Under the pieces are notes generated by a model, which did no database searches, was not told where the DNA came from, and was given only the letters and a program-made list of their open reading frames with translations. This document shows, piece after piece, positions 18,937 to 27,271 of a stretch of 64,000 nucleotides of DNA. Source of the DNA: Deltaproteobacteria bacterium (GTDB lineage: Bacteria > Myxococcota_A > UBA9160 > SMWR01); NCBI GenBank assembly GCA_002729515.1, contig PBYF01000143.1, positions 1 to 64,000 of the forward strand. Reading direction: 5' to 3'. Every line of letters begins with the position of its first letter. Within the stretch, counting starts at the first letter, position 1. The translations under genes were made by a program, and so were the position numbers.

Positions 18937-19634
18937 GCGACTGCGACGGTGAATTCACATCGGGTGTGCTCGAGACTCGGCTCGACTACCGGTTCCGCGA
19001 TCGGTCGCTCCTCGAGACGGCGCTCGTCCACGCGTCGCTGGCCGGTGAAACGCATGGAGGCCGCGGCAACGAGCGGCTCGAGTTCTTGGGCGACGCAGTG
19101 ATCGACCTGGTCGTCGCACGACTCCTGTACGAGGCGCACACCAGCTGGGACGAGGGTGCACTGACGCGGGCCCGCGCCGGGCTGGTCAACAGGACATCGC
19201 TCGCGGACTGCGCCCGGCAGCTCGAACTCGGGCGCTTCGTTCGGCTCGGACGAACCGAACGGCGTGAGGCAGGAACCGAGAAGGACAGGATCCTCGCCGA
19301 CGTATTCGAGGCCGTGGTGGGTGCCATGTACCTCGATGGCGGCTTGGTCCCCGTGGAGGTTCTCGCGCGACGGGTCTTCGGAGAGGCACTCGAGTCCGGT
19401 CCGATCTCGGATCCGAAGACGCGTTTCCAGGAATGGGCGCATGCAGAGCTGCGCGAGACACCCCGCTACAGAACGGTGCGCGACAGCGGCGCAGAGGAGG
19501 ACGATCAGCGGTTCCGCGTCGAGGTGAGCGTTGCGGCCGCGGTGAGAGGGGCGGGGGTGGGCCGCTCCAAGCAGGCCGCCGAGCGCGAGGCTGCGATTGA
19601 CGCGCTGGCCCGGCTCGAGGGACGCGATGCCTGA
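18933..19634 (+). CDS. rnc: ribonuclease III
   Basis: Double-strand-specific endonuclease for rRNA and mRNA processing. The signature NERLEFLGDAVIDLV (about residues 46-60) and the second acidic patch DVFEAVVGAMYLDGG are intact. A C-terminal dsRNA-binding domain (about 158-228) ends in GVGRSKQAAEREAA. 233 residues. GTG start overlapping mnmA; the 3' end overlaps era by 8 bases, the usual rnc-era pair. Confidence 0.95.
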   Translation: MSDCDGEFTSGVLETRLDYRFRDRSLLETALVHASLAGETHGGRGNERLEFLGDAVIDLVVARLLYEAHTSWDEGALTRARAGLVNRTSLADCARQLELGRFVRLGRTERREAGTEKDRILADVFEAVVGAMYLDGGLVPVEVLARRVFGEALESGPISDPKTRFQEWAHAELRETPRYRTVRDSGAEEDDQRFRVEVSVAAAVRGAGVGRSKQAAEREAAIDALARLEGRDA

Positions 19635-20511
19635 GGAGAAGCACCGCTCGGGTCTGGTCGCGATCCTGGGTCGGCCGAATGCCGGCAAATCGACCCTCCT
19701 CAACCACCTGGTCGGCGGGAAGCTCGCGATCGTGACAGCCAAACCGCAGACGACGCGCAGCCGCATCCTGGGGATCTTGACGTTGGAGGGCGCCCAACTG
19801 CTGCTCCTCGACACGCCGGGTATGCACGCGGGCACGCGGGCGTTCAACGCGGCGCTCAACGATCAGGTGGACGAGGCGGCCGCCGACTGCGACGTGGCAC
19901 TCCTGCTGGTGGACCCGCGCAACGGCTGGGGCGACGAGCATGCGGCAATGCTGGCGGGACTGCGCGAGCGCGGGACACCCGTCGTGGTGGCTGCCACCAA
20001 GGCGGACCTGCACGCCGGGCGAGACGCCGCGTGGCCTCCGGCCGGAGCCCAGTCAGCCGACGTCTGGCTGCGGGTTTCCGGGCAGACGGGCGTTGGCGTG
20101 CCGGAACTCCTAGAGGCGCTGAGGGCACGGCTGCCCGAGGGGCCCCGGCTGTATCCCGAGGATCAACTCAGCGATCGGCCGCTGCGCTTCCTGGTGGCGG
20201 AGCAGGTGCGCGAGGCGGCCTTCGAGGAACTCTCCCAGGAGCTTCCCTACTCGCTTGCCAGCGAGGTGATCGAGTTCGACGAGAGCGATCCGGCGCTGAC
20301 CCGCATCCGCGCGAACCTCGTCGTCGAGCACGACAGCCAGAAGAAGATCGTCGTGGGGGCGGGCGGCGCGATGGTGAAGCGCATCGGGATCCGTGCGCGC
20401 AGTGAGATCGAGCAACTTCTCGGCGTGCGCGTGTACCTGGCGCTGTGGGTCAAGGTCGAGCCGAAGTGGCAGAAACGCCCGAAGCGCCTCGCGGCGCTCG
20501 GCTACTCTTGA
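19627..20511 (+). CDS. era: GTPase Era
   Basis: Ras-like GTPase with a KH domain that binds the 3' end of 16S rRNA and assists 30S maturation. G1 is GRPNAGKS, the switch has KPQTTRSRILGI, G3 is DTPG, and G4 reads TKAD. The C-terminal KH region has KKIVVGAGGAMVKRIG. 294 residues. The ATG giving MPEEKHRSGL is chosen over an upstream in-frame start inside rnc. Confidence 0.95.
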   Translation: MPEEKHRSGLVAILGRPNAGKSTLLNHLVGGKLAIVTAKPQTTRSRILGILTLEGAQLLLLDTPGMHAGTRAFNAALNDQVDEAAADCDVALLLVDPRNGWGDEHAAMLAGLRERGTPVVVAATKADLHAGRDAAWPPAGAQSADVWLRVSGQTGVGVPELLEALRARLPEGPRLYPEDQLSDRPLRFLVAEQVREAAFEELSQELPYSLASEVIEFDESDPALTRIRANLVVEHDSQKKIVVGAGGAMVKRIGIRARSEIEQLLGVRVYLALWVKVEPKWQKRPKRLAALGYS

Positions 20512-20514
20512 GCC

Positions 20515-22044
20515 GTGAAACGGGGCACGGACGTCGAGGAGCGCCTGGGACGGATCCGGGCGGGCGGCGAGGCCCGCTACCACGAAAAGGCACGTGAGTC
20601 CGGGAAGCTGTTCTGCCGGGAGCGGCTCGCGCGGCTGCTCGATCCGGATTCCCTCGTGGAGGACGCGGCCTTCGCCAACAGCCTCGCCGCGAATCTCCCG
20701 GCCGATGCGGTCGTGACGGGAACGGGTCGCATCGCGGGCCGCCCGGTCTGCGTGATGGCAAATGATTCGACCGTCAAGGCGGGCTCGTGGGGCGCACGCA
20801 CGGTGGAAAAGATCCTGCGCATCCAGGAACGCGCCGAGCGCCTGCAGGTCCCGCTTCTGTATCTGGTCGACTCGGCGGGAGCGCGCATCACGGACCAGAT
20901 CCAGATGTTCCCGGGTCGCCGCGGGGCGGGGCGCATCTTTCACAACCAGTGCCGGCTGTCGGGAATGGTTCCCCAGGTCTGCCTGCTCTTCGGGCCCTCG
21001 GCGGCAGGCGGGGCCTACATCCCGGCCTTCTGCGACATCGTCATCATGGTGGAGGGCAATGCGAGCATGTACCTGGGCTCGCCGCGCATGACCGAGATGG
21101 TGATCGGCCAGAAGACGACGCTCGAGGAACTGGGCGGTGCACGCATGCACTGCTCCGTGTCTGGCTGCGGCGACGTGCTGGTCGAAAGCGAGCAGGAAGC
21201 CATCGAGGCGGCGCAGAGTTACCTGGCGTACTTCCCCTCCCGAACCGGGGACCCACCGCCCACCCGAGAGCCGGCGCCGCCGGCGCTAGACCCCTCGGAT
21301 CTGGAGGCCCAGATCCCGGCGGAGGAGAACAAGCCCTTCGATGTGCACCGTGTGGTCGAACGCATCGTTGATGCGGGGTCCTTCTTCGAGATCAAGCGCC
21401 TGTTCGCCGGCGAACTCCTCACGGGGCTGGCACGGGTCGAGGGGCGGCCAGTCGGTGTGGTGGCAAACCAGCCCAAGGTGAAGGGCGGGGTGCTCTTCGT
21501 CGACTCAGCGGACAAGGCGGCGCGGTTCATCTGGCTCTGCGACGCCTTTGGCATTCCACTGCTCTTCCTGGCCGACGTGCCCGGCTTCATGGTCGGCAAG
21601 CAGGTGGAGCGCCAGGGAATCATCCGCGCCGGCGCCAAGATGATCATGGCCGTTTCCGAGGCCAGCGTGCCGCGGGTCTGTGTCGTATTGCGCAAGGCCT
21701 ACGGAGCCGGCCTGTACGCGATGAGCGGCCCCGGCTTTGCGCCCGAAGCGACCCTGGCCCTGCCGAGCGCGATGATCGCGGTCATGGGACCCGAGGCGGC
21801 CGTGAACGCCGTCTATTTCAACAAACTCCAGGGACTCGACACGGCGCACCGCGCCGCCGAGCAGGAACGGCTGCGCGCGGAGTATGTGGAGGACGTGGAT
21901 ATCGAGCGGCTCGGCAGCGAACTCGTCGTGGATGCGATCGTGGCCCCAGGCGCGCTGCGCGGCGAAATCGCGGCGCGGCTGGCCGCTGCGGCGGGCCGGA
22001 GGGATCCCGCGCCGGCCAAGCGCCGCAGCATTACACCAGCTTGA
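20515..22044 (+). CDS. acyl-CoA carboxylase carboxyltransferase subunit
   Basis: About 509 residues of the crotonase-like carboxyltransferase family (PccB/MccB/AccD5 type), which moves CO2 from biotin to propionyl-CoA, methylcrotonyl-CoA or a related acyl-CoA. Typical features: DSAGARITDQIQMFPG, the oxyanion GPSAAGGAYIPAFCD in the N half, and DVPGFMVGKQVERQG, RKAYGAGLYAMSGPGF in the C half. GTG start three bases after era. No biotin carboxylase or biotin carrier gene is in the window, so its partner must be elsewhere. A propionyl-CoA role would feed the methylmalonyl-CoA mutase at 41434, but substrate choice is not proven. Confidence 0.88.
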   Translation: MKRGTDVEERLGRIRAGGEARYHEKARESGKLFCRERLARLLDPDSLVEDAAFANSLAANLPADAVVTGTGRIAGRPVCVMANDSTVKAGSWGARTVEKILRIQERAERLQVPLLYLVDSAGARITDQIQMFPGRRGAGRIFHNQCRLSGMVPQVCLLFGPSAAGGAYIPAFCDIVIMVEGNASMYLGSPRMTEMVIGQKTTLEELGGARMHCSVSGCGDVLVESEQEAIEAAQSYLAYFPSRTGDPPPTREPAPPALDPSDLEAQIPAEENKPFDVHRVVERIVDAGSFFEIKRLFAGELLTGLARVEGRPVGVVANQPKVKGGVLFVDSADKAARFIWLCDAFGIPLLFLADVPGFMVGKQVERQGIIRAGAKMIMAVSEASVPRVCVVLRKAYGAGLYAMSGPGFAPEATLALPSAMIAVMGPEAAVNAVYFNKLQGLDTAHRAAEQERLRAEYVEDVDIERLGSELVVDAIVAPGALRGEIAARLAAAAGRRDPAPAKRRSITPA

Positions 22045-22121
22045 CCCCCCACGGGGGAATGCGGCGATTCGCCCCGTGCTAGCCTCGCCGGCGGCGATCG
22101 GAAGGGGGTGCGCTGGAGGGG

Positions 22122-23276
22122 ATGCTGGGGCTGTTCTCTGCCTTCGAATGGGCGCTCCTGGGGCCGGTGCTCATCGGGTGCATCTATTCCCTGCTGTGCC
22201 TGGGCGCGGTGTTCTGGTACCTGCGCCGTGCGGTTCACCCGCCTGCGACTGGAGCGTGGCCTCCGGTCACGATTCTGAAGCCGATCCACGGACTCGAGAA
22301 GAACCTCGAGGAGAACCTCCGCAGCGCCTGTGAACTCGACTACCCCACCTACCAGGTGGTGCTCGCGGTGCAGCGACTCGAGGATCCGGCGCTGCCCCTC
22401 CTGCGCGAACTCGAGCGCGAGTACGGCTCTGCGCGGATCAGCGTGGTCGCCGTAGAGAACCAACCCGTCGTCAACGGCAAGGTTCAGAATCTCATCCATG
22501 CCCTTGCCGCGGCACGGCATGACATCGTGGTGATCAGCGACAGCGATATCGGGTTGAGGCCCGACTACTTGCGGCAGATCGTGGCGCCCCTCGCCGATCC
22601 GGAAGTGGGCTGCGTCTGCACGCTCTACCGCGCCGTCGACTCCGACGTGTGGCACGAGAAACTCGAACACCTTTCCTACAACTCGGAGTTCATCGTCAAC
22701 GTGATCTTCGCCGAGGTATTCAGCGCGTACCCCTTCTGTCCGGGTTGCTCCGTGGCCATCCGGCGCAAGGCGCTCGATGAGATCGGTGGCTTCGAGCCGT
22801 TGCTCGACTTCCTCGTCGAGGATTTCGAACTCGGCCGCCGCATCAACGAGCGCGGCTACCGGACGGAGTTGATTCCCTACTTTGTCGACACGACGGTGGA
22901 TATTGAGAGGGCGGACGACTGGTGGAGTCACCAGGTCTACTGGGACCAGAACACCCGCGCGGTGGCACCGGTGGGGTTCTTCTTCACCGTGCTGATCCAG
23001 CCGCTGCCCTTCGCACTCATCTTCGCTCTGACGCGGGGCTTCGATCCCTGGGGGTTGGGTGTTCTCGCCGGCACCCTGGCCGTACGCTGGTTCACGCGGG
23101 CCGCCATCTTCTGGCGCATCGGCGACCGCGCGGGGCTGCGCCTGTTGCACTGGCTGCCGGTTCGCGATCTGGCCGGCTTTGGATCCTGGTTCGTGGCGCT
23201 CTTCAAGCGCACATTCGAGTGGCGACATTTCCACTTCGAATTGACGCGAGACGGTCGCATCCTTCCACGCCGCTAG
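22122..23276 (+). CDS. hpnI: hopanoid glycosyltransferase HpnI
   Basis: GT2/GT21-like membrane glycosyltransferase. In Burkholderia cenocepacia HpnI adds an N-acetylglucosamine unit to bacteriohopanetetrol. One N-terminal transmembrane helix (about 8-32), then the catalytic domain: KPIHGLEKNLEENL, the metal-site DSDIGL, PFCPGCSVAIRRKALD, and the catalytic-base region LVEDFELGRRI. The usual QxxRW element appears altered (HQVYWDQ). Two or three C-terminal membrane segments follow (about 283-330). 384 residues. The assignment is supported by hpnK 12 bases downstream. The ribosome site GGAGG sits unusually close to the ATG. Confidence 0.88.
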   Translation: MLGLFSAFEWALLGPVLIGCIYSLLCLGAVFWYLRRAVHPPATGAWPPVTILKPIHGLEKNLEENLRSACELDYPTYQVVLAVQRLEDPALPLLRELEREYGSARISVVAVENQPVVNGKVQNLIHALAAARHDIVVISDSDIGLRPDYLRQIVAPLADPEVGCVCTLYRAVDSDVWHEKLEHLSYNSEFIVNVIFAEVFSAYPFCPGCSVAIRRKALDEIGGFEPLLDFLVEDFELGRRINERGYRTELIPYFVDTTVDIERADDWWSHQVYWDQNTRAVAPVGFFFTVLIQPLPFALIFALTRGFDPWGLGVLAGTLAVRWFTRAAIFWRIGDRAGLRLLHWLPVRDLAGFGSWFVALFKRTFEWRHFHFELTRDGRILPRR

Positions 23277-23288
23277 AGACTTCGACAC

Positions 23289-24161
23289 GTGAATCCCAAG
23301 CGGCTCATCCTGACGGCTGACGACTTCGGAATGGCGGTTGCGGTGAACGAGGCCGTCGAGTGCGGGCACCGGGAAGGAGTGCTCACGACCGCAAGCCTCA
23401 TGGTCGGCGCTCCTGCCGCGGCGGACGCCGTGGAACGCGCGCGTCGGCTTGCGCGGCTGCGGGTGGGGTTGCACGTGGTGCTCGTGGAAGGCCGCCCGGT
23501 GCTGCCGGCGGATCGGGTCCCGGACCTGGTGGACGGCGACGGCGCGTTCCGCACCGACCTGGTTCGCTCCGGCTTTGCCTTCTTCTTCCGACCCGGGGTA
23601 CGGGCGCAACTCGCGGCAGAGATTCGGGCGCAATTCGAGGCCTTTCGGGCGACAGGCCTGCCCCTCGATCACGCGAACGCGCACAATCACATGCACCTCC
23701 ACCCCACCGTCTCGAGGTTGATCCTGCAAGTCGGGCGTGAGTTTGGGCTGGCGGCGGTGCGCCTCCCCTTCGAACCCCCGGGGGCGTCGGCTCGAGCTGC
23801 CGGTTGCAGCGCTTGGAGCCGGCGACTCACCGCGACCGCGTTGGCACCGTGGACGGGACTGCTACGTTCCCGGCTCCGCCGAGCACGGGTCGCGCACAAC
23901 GATTTCGTCTTCGGGCTAAATGACAGTGGCCGCATGGAGGAGTCGCTGGTGCTGCGCCAGCTAGCTTGCCTTCCACGGGGTGTGACTGAGATGTATTTCC
24001 ACATAGCCACACGCCGCTGCCAGACCCTCGAACGGCACATGCCGGACTACCGGCATCAGGAAGAGCTCGCTGCACTGCTCAGCGACCGCGTGCGCAAGTC
24101 GCTGCGGAACAAGGGCATCGAACCGATCGCCTTCGGTGACCTTCCCGGGCTGACCGGCTAG
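23289..24161 (+). CDS. hpnK: hopanoid deacetylase HpnK (YdjC family)
   Basis: Carbohydrate deacetylase-like protein. HpnK removes the acetyl group from the GlcNAc-bearing bacteriohopanetetrol made by HpnI. The N-terminal LTADDFGMAVAVNEAVE contains the paired metal-binding Asp residues; LRVGLHVVLVEGRPVLP and the His-rich AHNHMHLHP complete the site. It matches the HpnK subgroup rather than chitooligosaccharide deacetylases, especially in LMVGAPAAADAVERARRL. 290 residues, GTG start. Confidence 0.9.
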   Translation: MNPKRLILTADDFGMAVAVNEAVECGHREGVLTTASLMVGAPAAADAVERARRLARLRVGLHVVLVEGRPVLPADRVPDLVDGDGAFRTDLVRSGFAFFFRPGVRAQLAAEIRAQFEAFRATGLPLDHANAHNHMHLHPTVSRLILQVGREFGLAAVRLPFEPPGASARAAGCSAWSRRLTATALAPWTGLLRSRLRRARVAHNDFVFGLNDSGRMEESLVLRQLACLPRGVTEMYFHIATRRCQTLERHMPDYRHQEELAALLSDRVRKSLRNKGIEPIAFGDLPGLTG

Positions 24162-24204
24162 CGCCGGACTCCCGGATATCCACACACCACGGAAGTAGAG
24201 GGAT

Positions 24205-25338
24205 ATGCCCGAACCCGAGAACATCCAGACGGTCCCGGCCGCCCGTATCGAGTTTCAGGCGGACGACAGGCAATGGATTGCCGACCGCATCCAGGAGGTG
24301 CTCGCCAGCGGACAGTTGACGCTCGGCCAGCACGGTAAGGCCTTCGAGGCGGGCTTCGCCGATCTCTGCGGCGTGAAGCACGCGATCGCCGTCAACAGCG
24401 GTACCGCTGCACTCGAGATCGCGCTGCGCGGAGTCGGCGTCGAGGGCAAGGACGTGCTCGTGCCGGCGAATACATTCTTCGCCACAGCGGCTGCAGTCGT
24501 CCACGCGGGTGGACGCCCGGTGCTGACGGACACCGACCCCGAGACTTTCGGAACCGCCCCTGAGGAGATCGAGTCTCGCCTTAGCGCCGATACGGCGGCG
24601 ATCGTGGTGGTGCATATCGGCGGCCTGGTGTCGCCGCGCATGCAGGAGATCCGGGCTCTCGCCGACGCGCGGGGGATCGCGCTGGTCGAGGACGCAGCAC
24701 ACGCACACGGCTCCGCTCACGAGGGCGTGCGCGCCGGCGCCTTCGGCACGGCGGCAGCCTTCAGCTTCTACCCCACGAAGGTCATGACCGCGGGGGAAGG
24801 CGGGATGATCACCACGAACGACGACGTTCTGGCGGAAGAGGCCCGGATCTACCGCGACCAGGGCAAGGCCAGCTTCACTGTCAACGCGCACACGCGGCTC
24901 GGCTACAACTGGCGAATGTCCGAGCCCCACGCGATCATCGGGCGCCGTCACCTCGAACGCCTGCCCGACATGATCGCAGACCGCCAGCACATTGCCGGAC
25001 TCTACGACGCGGCCCTCAAGGACTTCGCGGGACTCACACCCCTGCGTATTCCTCCGGGTGGAGAGTGCAACTACTACAAGTACATCGCCTTGCTCGCCCA
25101 TCCAACGGACCGCAAGGCCCTGAAGGCGGAATTGCGCGAGAAGCATGGCGTCTCGTTGGCGGGCGAGGTATACGAAGACCCGATTCAACGGCAGCCTATC
25201 TTCGAGCGTTACGGGGACACTGGACTTCCGGTCTCGGAACAGGTCTGCGCAAATCACATCTGTCTGCCGGTCTTCTCGGGTATGACCGAGGCCCAGGCAC
25301 ACCAGGTGATCGACGCACTCGAGCAGATAATCGGCTAG
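24205..25338 (+). CDS. DegT/DnrJ/EryC1/StrS aminotransferase
   Basis: PLP-dependent sugar or cyclitol aminotransferase, 377 residues. Seen: NSGTAALEIALR, PANTFFATAAAV, the PLP-contacting VEDAAHAHG, and the internal-aldimine lysine in FSFYPTKVMTAGEGG. The C-terminal substrate region has GYNWRMSE. Family members aminate keto groups on nucleotide-linked sugars or, in the StrS branch, inososes of aminocyclitols; which applies here cannot be told. Clear ribosome site before the ATG. It lies between hpnK and hpnJ with two epimerase genes, all in one direction with gaps of 9-43 bases, so a role in tailoring the hopanoid head group is inferred. Confidence 0.9.
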   Translation: MPEPENIQTVPAARIEFQADDRQWIADRIQEVLASGQLTLGQHGKAFEAGFADLCGVKHAIAVNSGTAALEIALRGVGVEGKDVLVPANTFFATAAAVVHAGGRPVLTDTDPETFGTAPEEIESRLSADTAAIVVVHIGGLVSPRMQEIRALADARGIALVEDAAHAHGSAHEGVRAGAFGTAAAFSFYPTKVMTAGEGGMITTNDDVLAEEARIYRDQGKASFTVNAHTRLGYNWRMSEPHAIIGRRHLERLPDMIADRQHIAGLYDAALKDFAGLTPLRIPPGGECNYYKYIALLAHPTDRKALKAELREKHGVSLAGEVYEDPIQRQPIFERYGDTGLPVSEQVCANHICLPVFSGMTEAQAHQVIDALEQIIG

Positions 25339-25353
25339 CGGAAGGGGAAAGCA

Positions 25354-26301
25354 GTGAAGCACATGAATGTGGTGGTCACGGGCGGAAGCGGCTTCATCGG
25401 GTCACACGTGGTGGATGCGCTCGCCGATGCGGGTCACCGCATCACGGTCCTCGATCATCGGGTGAAGCCCCACCGGAGCGACGTGGAATTTGAGGACGTG
25501 GATCTGCTCGACCTGTCGTCCGTCATCGCTGCAACCGCCGAGTCGGAGCACATCTTTCACCTCGCTGCGGTCTCCAATGTGAACTATGCCTTCAAGTACC
25601 CGGCCTACAGCACGGCACTCAACGTCATGGGAACGACGAACGTGTTGGAGGCGGCACGCATCAACGGCGCGAAGCGCGTCTACCTGGCCTCGACGGTCTG
25701 GGTCTACAACGGCGCACCCGATGATGGCGTGGCCGACGAGACCGTGCCCTTCTATCTGAATGGGGCGGGGCATATCTACACATCGACGAAGATGGCCTGC
25801 GAGATGCTCTGCCACAACTACGGCGAACTCTACGGGCTCCCCGTCACGGTGCTGCGCTACGGGATCCCTTACGGTCCGCGAATGCGCGAGGAGTTGCTAA
25901 TCCCGATCTTCCTCAAGAAAGCGCTGAACGGTGAGCCGCTCACGATCAGCGGCGACGGAAGTCAGTACCGCAAATTCGTTTATGTGGAGGACATCGCTCG
26001 GGCCCACCTGCTCGCCATGCAGGAGCACGCGGCCGGCGAAACCTACAATCTCGAGGGAGCCGAAAAAGTAACGGTCCTCGAGGTGGCGGAGCGAATCCGC
26101 GAACTGCTCGGTGAGGGAGTCAAGATCGAGCGGGTCCCCGCCCGTGCCGGTGATTTTGGGGGCAAGGACGTCTCGGCAGACAAGGCGCTGCGCGACCTCG
26201 GCTGGCACGCCGATGTGGACTTCGCTTCCGGACTCAAGACCACTACCGAGTGGTTCTGCCAGCGCTGGGGTAACCCCCGCCAGGGAGCGACGGACTCCTG
26301 A
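25354..26301 (+). CDS. NAD-dependent sugar epimerase/dehydratase (extended SDR)
   Basis: 315 residues. Rossmann loop VTGGSGFIGSHVVD at the N-terminus, HLAAVSNVNYAF, the SDR catalytic pair in YTSTK, and GDGSQYRKFVYVEDIA in the C-terminal substrate domain. Extended SDRs of this type epimerise, dehydrate or decarboxylate nucleotide sugars. The GTG start is preferred to the ATG three codons later because GGAAGGGG lies at the right distance. Part of the hpn cluster; the precise reaction is unknown. Confidence 0.87.
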   Translation: MKHMNVVVTGGSGFIGSHVVDALADAGHRITVLDHRVKPHRSDVEFEDVDLLDLSSVIAATAESEHIFHLAAVSNVNYAFKYPAYSTALNVMGTTNVLEAARINGAKRVYLASTVWVYNGAPDDGVADETVPFYLNGAGHIYTSTKMACEMLCHNYGELYGLPVTVLRYGIPYGPRMREELLIPIFLKKALNGEPLTISGDGSQYRKFVYVEDIARAHLLAMQEHAAGETYNLEGAEKVTVLEVAERIRELLGEGVKIERVPARAGDFGGKDVSADKALRDLGWHADVDFASGLKTTTEWFCQRWGNPRQGATDS

Positions 26302-26320
26302 CGCTACCCGCAGTGAGTCC

Positions 26321-27262
26321 ATGAGCCGGCCGCGAGTCCTCGTGACGGGGGGAGCGGGCTTCATCGGCTCGTTCACAGCGGAACGCTTCGAGCGCGAGGG
26401 CTGGGAAGTCCGGATTCTCGACGACCTTTCCTCCGGAGATCGCCGCAACTGCGCCGAGGGCTGGGAACTCCGGGTTGCCGATATCGGCGACCGGGGTGCT
26501 GTGGCAGACGCGGTGTCGGATTGTGAGACGGTCGTGCACTTGGCGGCCTTCACATCCGTGCCCGAGAGCCTCGAGCGTCACGAGGAGTGCTACAGGATCA
26601 ACGTGGGCGGCACGTTCCAGGTCTTGGAGGCGTGCGCGAGTGCGGGGACACGCAGGCTCGTCTTCGCCTCCTCTTCGGCGGTCTACGCGGAACTGCCCGA
26701 CGCCCCGAAGCGGGAGACGGATTGTCCCGAGCCGATCAGCCCGTACGCCGTGTCGAAGCTCGAGGGTGAGCACCTGTGCGCGGCCTTTCGTGAGGCGCGG
26801 GGGCTCTCTTCGGTGGCTCTGCGTTTCTTCAATGTCTTCGGCCCACGGCAACCTGCCGATTCGGACTACGCCGCCGCTGTACCGATTTTCGCCGAGCGCG
26901 GCCTGCGGGGCGAACGCCTCACCGTTTACGGTGATGGCAAGCAGACCCGGGACTTCGTCTATGCCGAGGACGTGGCCGAGGCCATCTTTTCCGCGGCAGT
27001 GAGCGACGCGGAGGGGACCCTCAACGTGGGTACGGGCCGGCCAATCGACGTCTTGGCCCTGGCGGACAGCATCGTTCAATTGACCGGAGGCGTGGCACAG
27101 CATCGGTTCGAGCCGCCCCGTCCCGGCGACGTGCGATCTTCAACGGCCGATGTGGCCCAGATCGCCGAGGTTCTCGGCTGGAAGGCGCGCACTTCTCTCG
27201 AAGCGGGATTGTCGCCAACGCTCGCCTGGTGGCGGGAGCGGCTGGCCACCACCAAGCGCTAG
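26321..27262 (+). CDS. NAD-dependent sugar epimerase, GalE-like (extended SDR)
   Basis: 313 residues. VTGGAGFIGSFTAERF, HLAAFTSVPESL, the catalytic SSSAVY and SPYAVSKLEGE (Tyr/Lys), RFFNVFGPRQ, and YGDGKQTRDFVYAEDVA are typical of UDP-glucose/GlcNAc 4-epimerase-like enzymes. Distinct from the preceding epimerase, so the pair probably performs two steps or acts on two substrates. It ends 9 bases before hpnJ. UDP-GlcNAc or UDP-Glc is a reasonable but unproven substrate. Confidence 0.87.
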   Translation: MSRPRVLVTGGAGFIGSFTAERFEREGWEVRILDDLSSGDRRNCAEGWELRVADIGDRGAVADAVSDCETVVHLAAFTSVPESLERHEECYRINVGGTFQVLEACASAGTRRLVFASSSAVYAELPDAPKRETDCPEPISPYAVSKLEGEHLCAAFREARGLSSVALRFFNVFGPRQPADSDYAAAVPIFAERGLRGERLTVYGDGKQTRDFVYAEDVAEAIFSAAVSDAEGTLNVGTGRPIDVLALADSIVQLTGGVAQHRFEPPRPGDVRSSTADVAQIAEVLGWKARTSLEAGLSPTLAWWRERLATTKR

Positions 27263-27271
27263 GATTCTCAC

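Noticed and set aside
21813-23729. 638-codon minus-strand open frame opposite the carboxyltransferase, hpnI and hpnK
   Set aside because: Spans three real plus-strand genes with recognised motifs; no family resemblance of its own.
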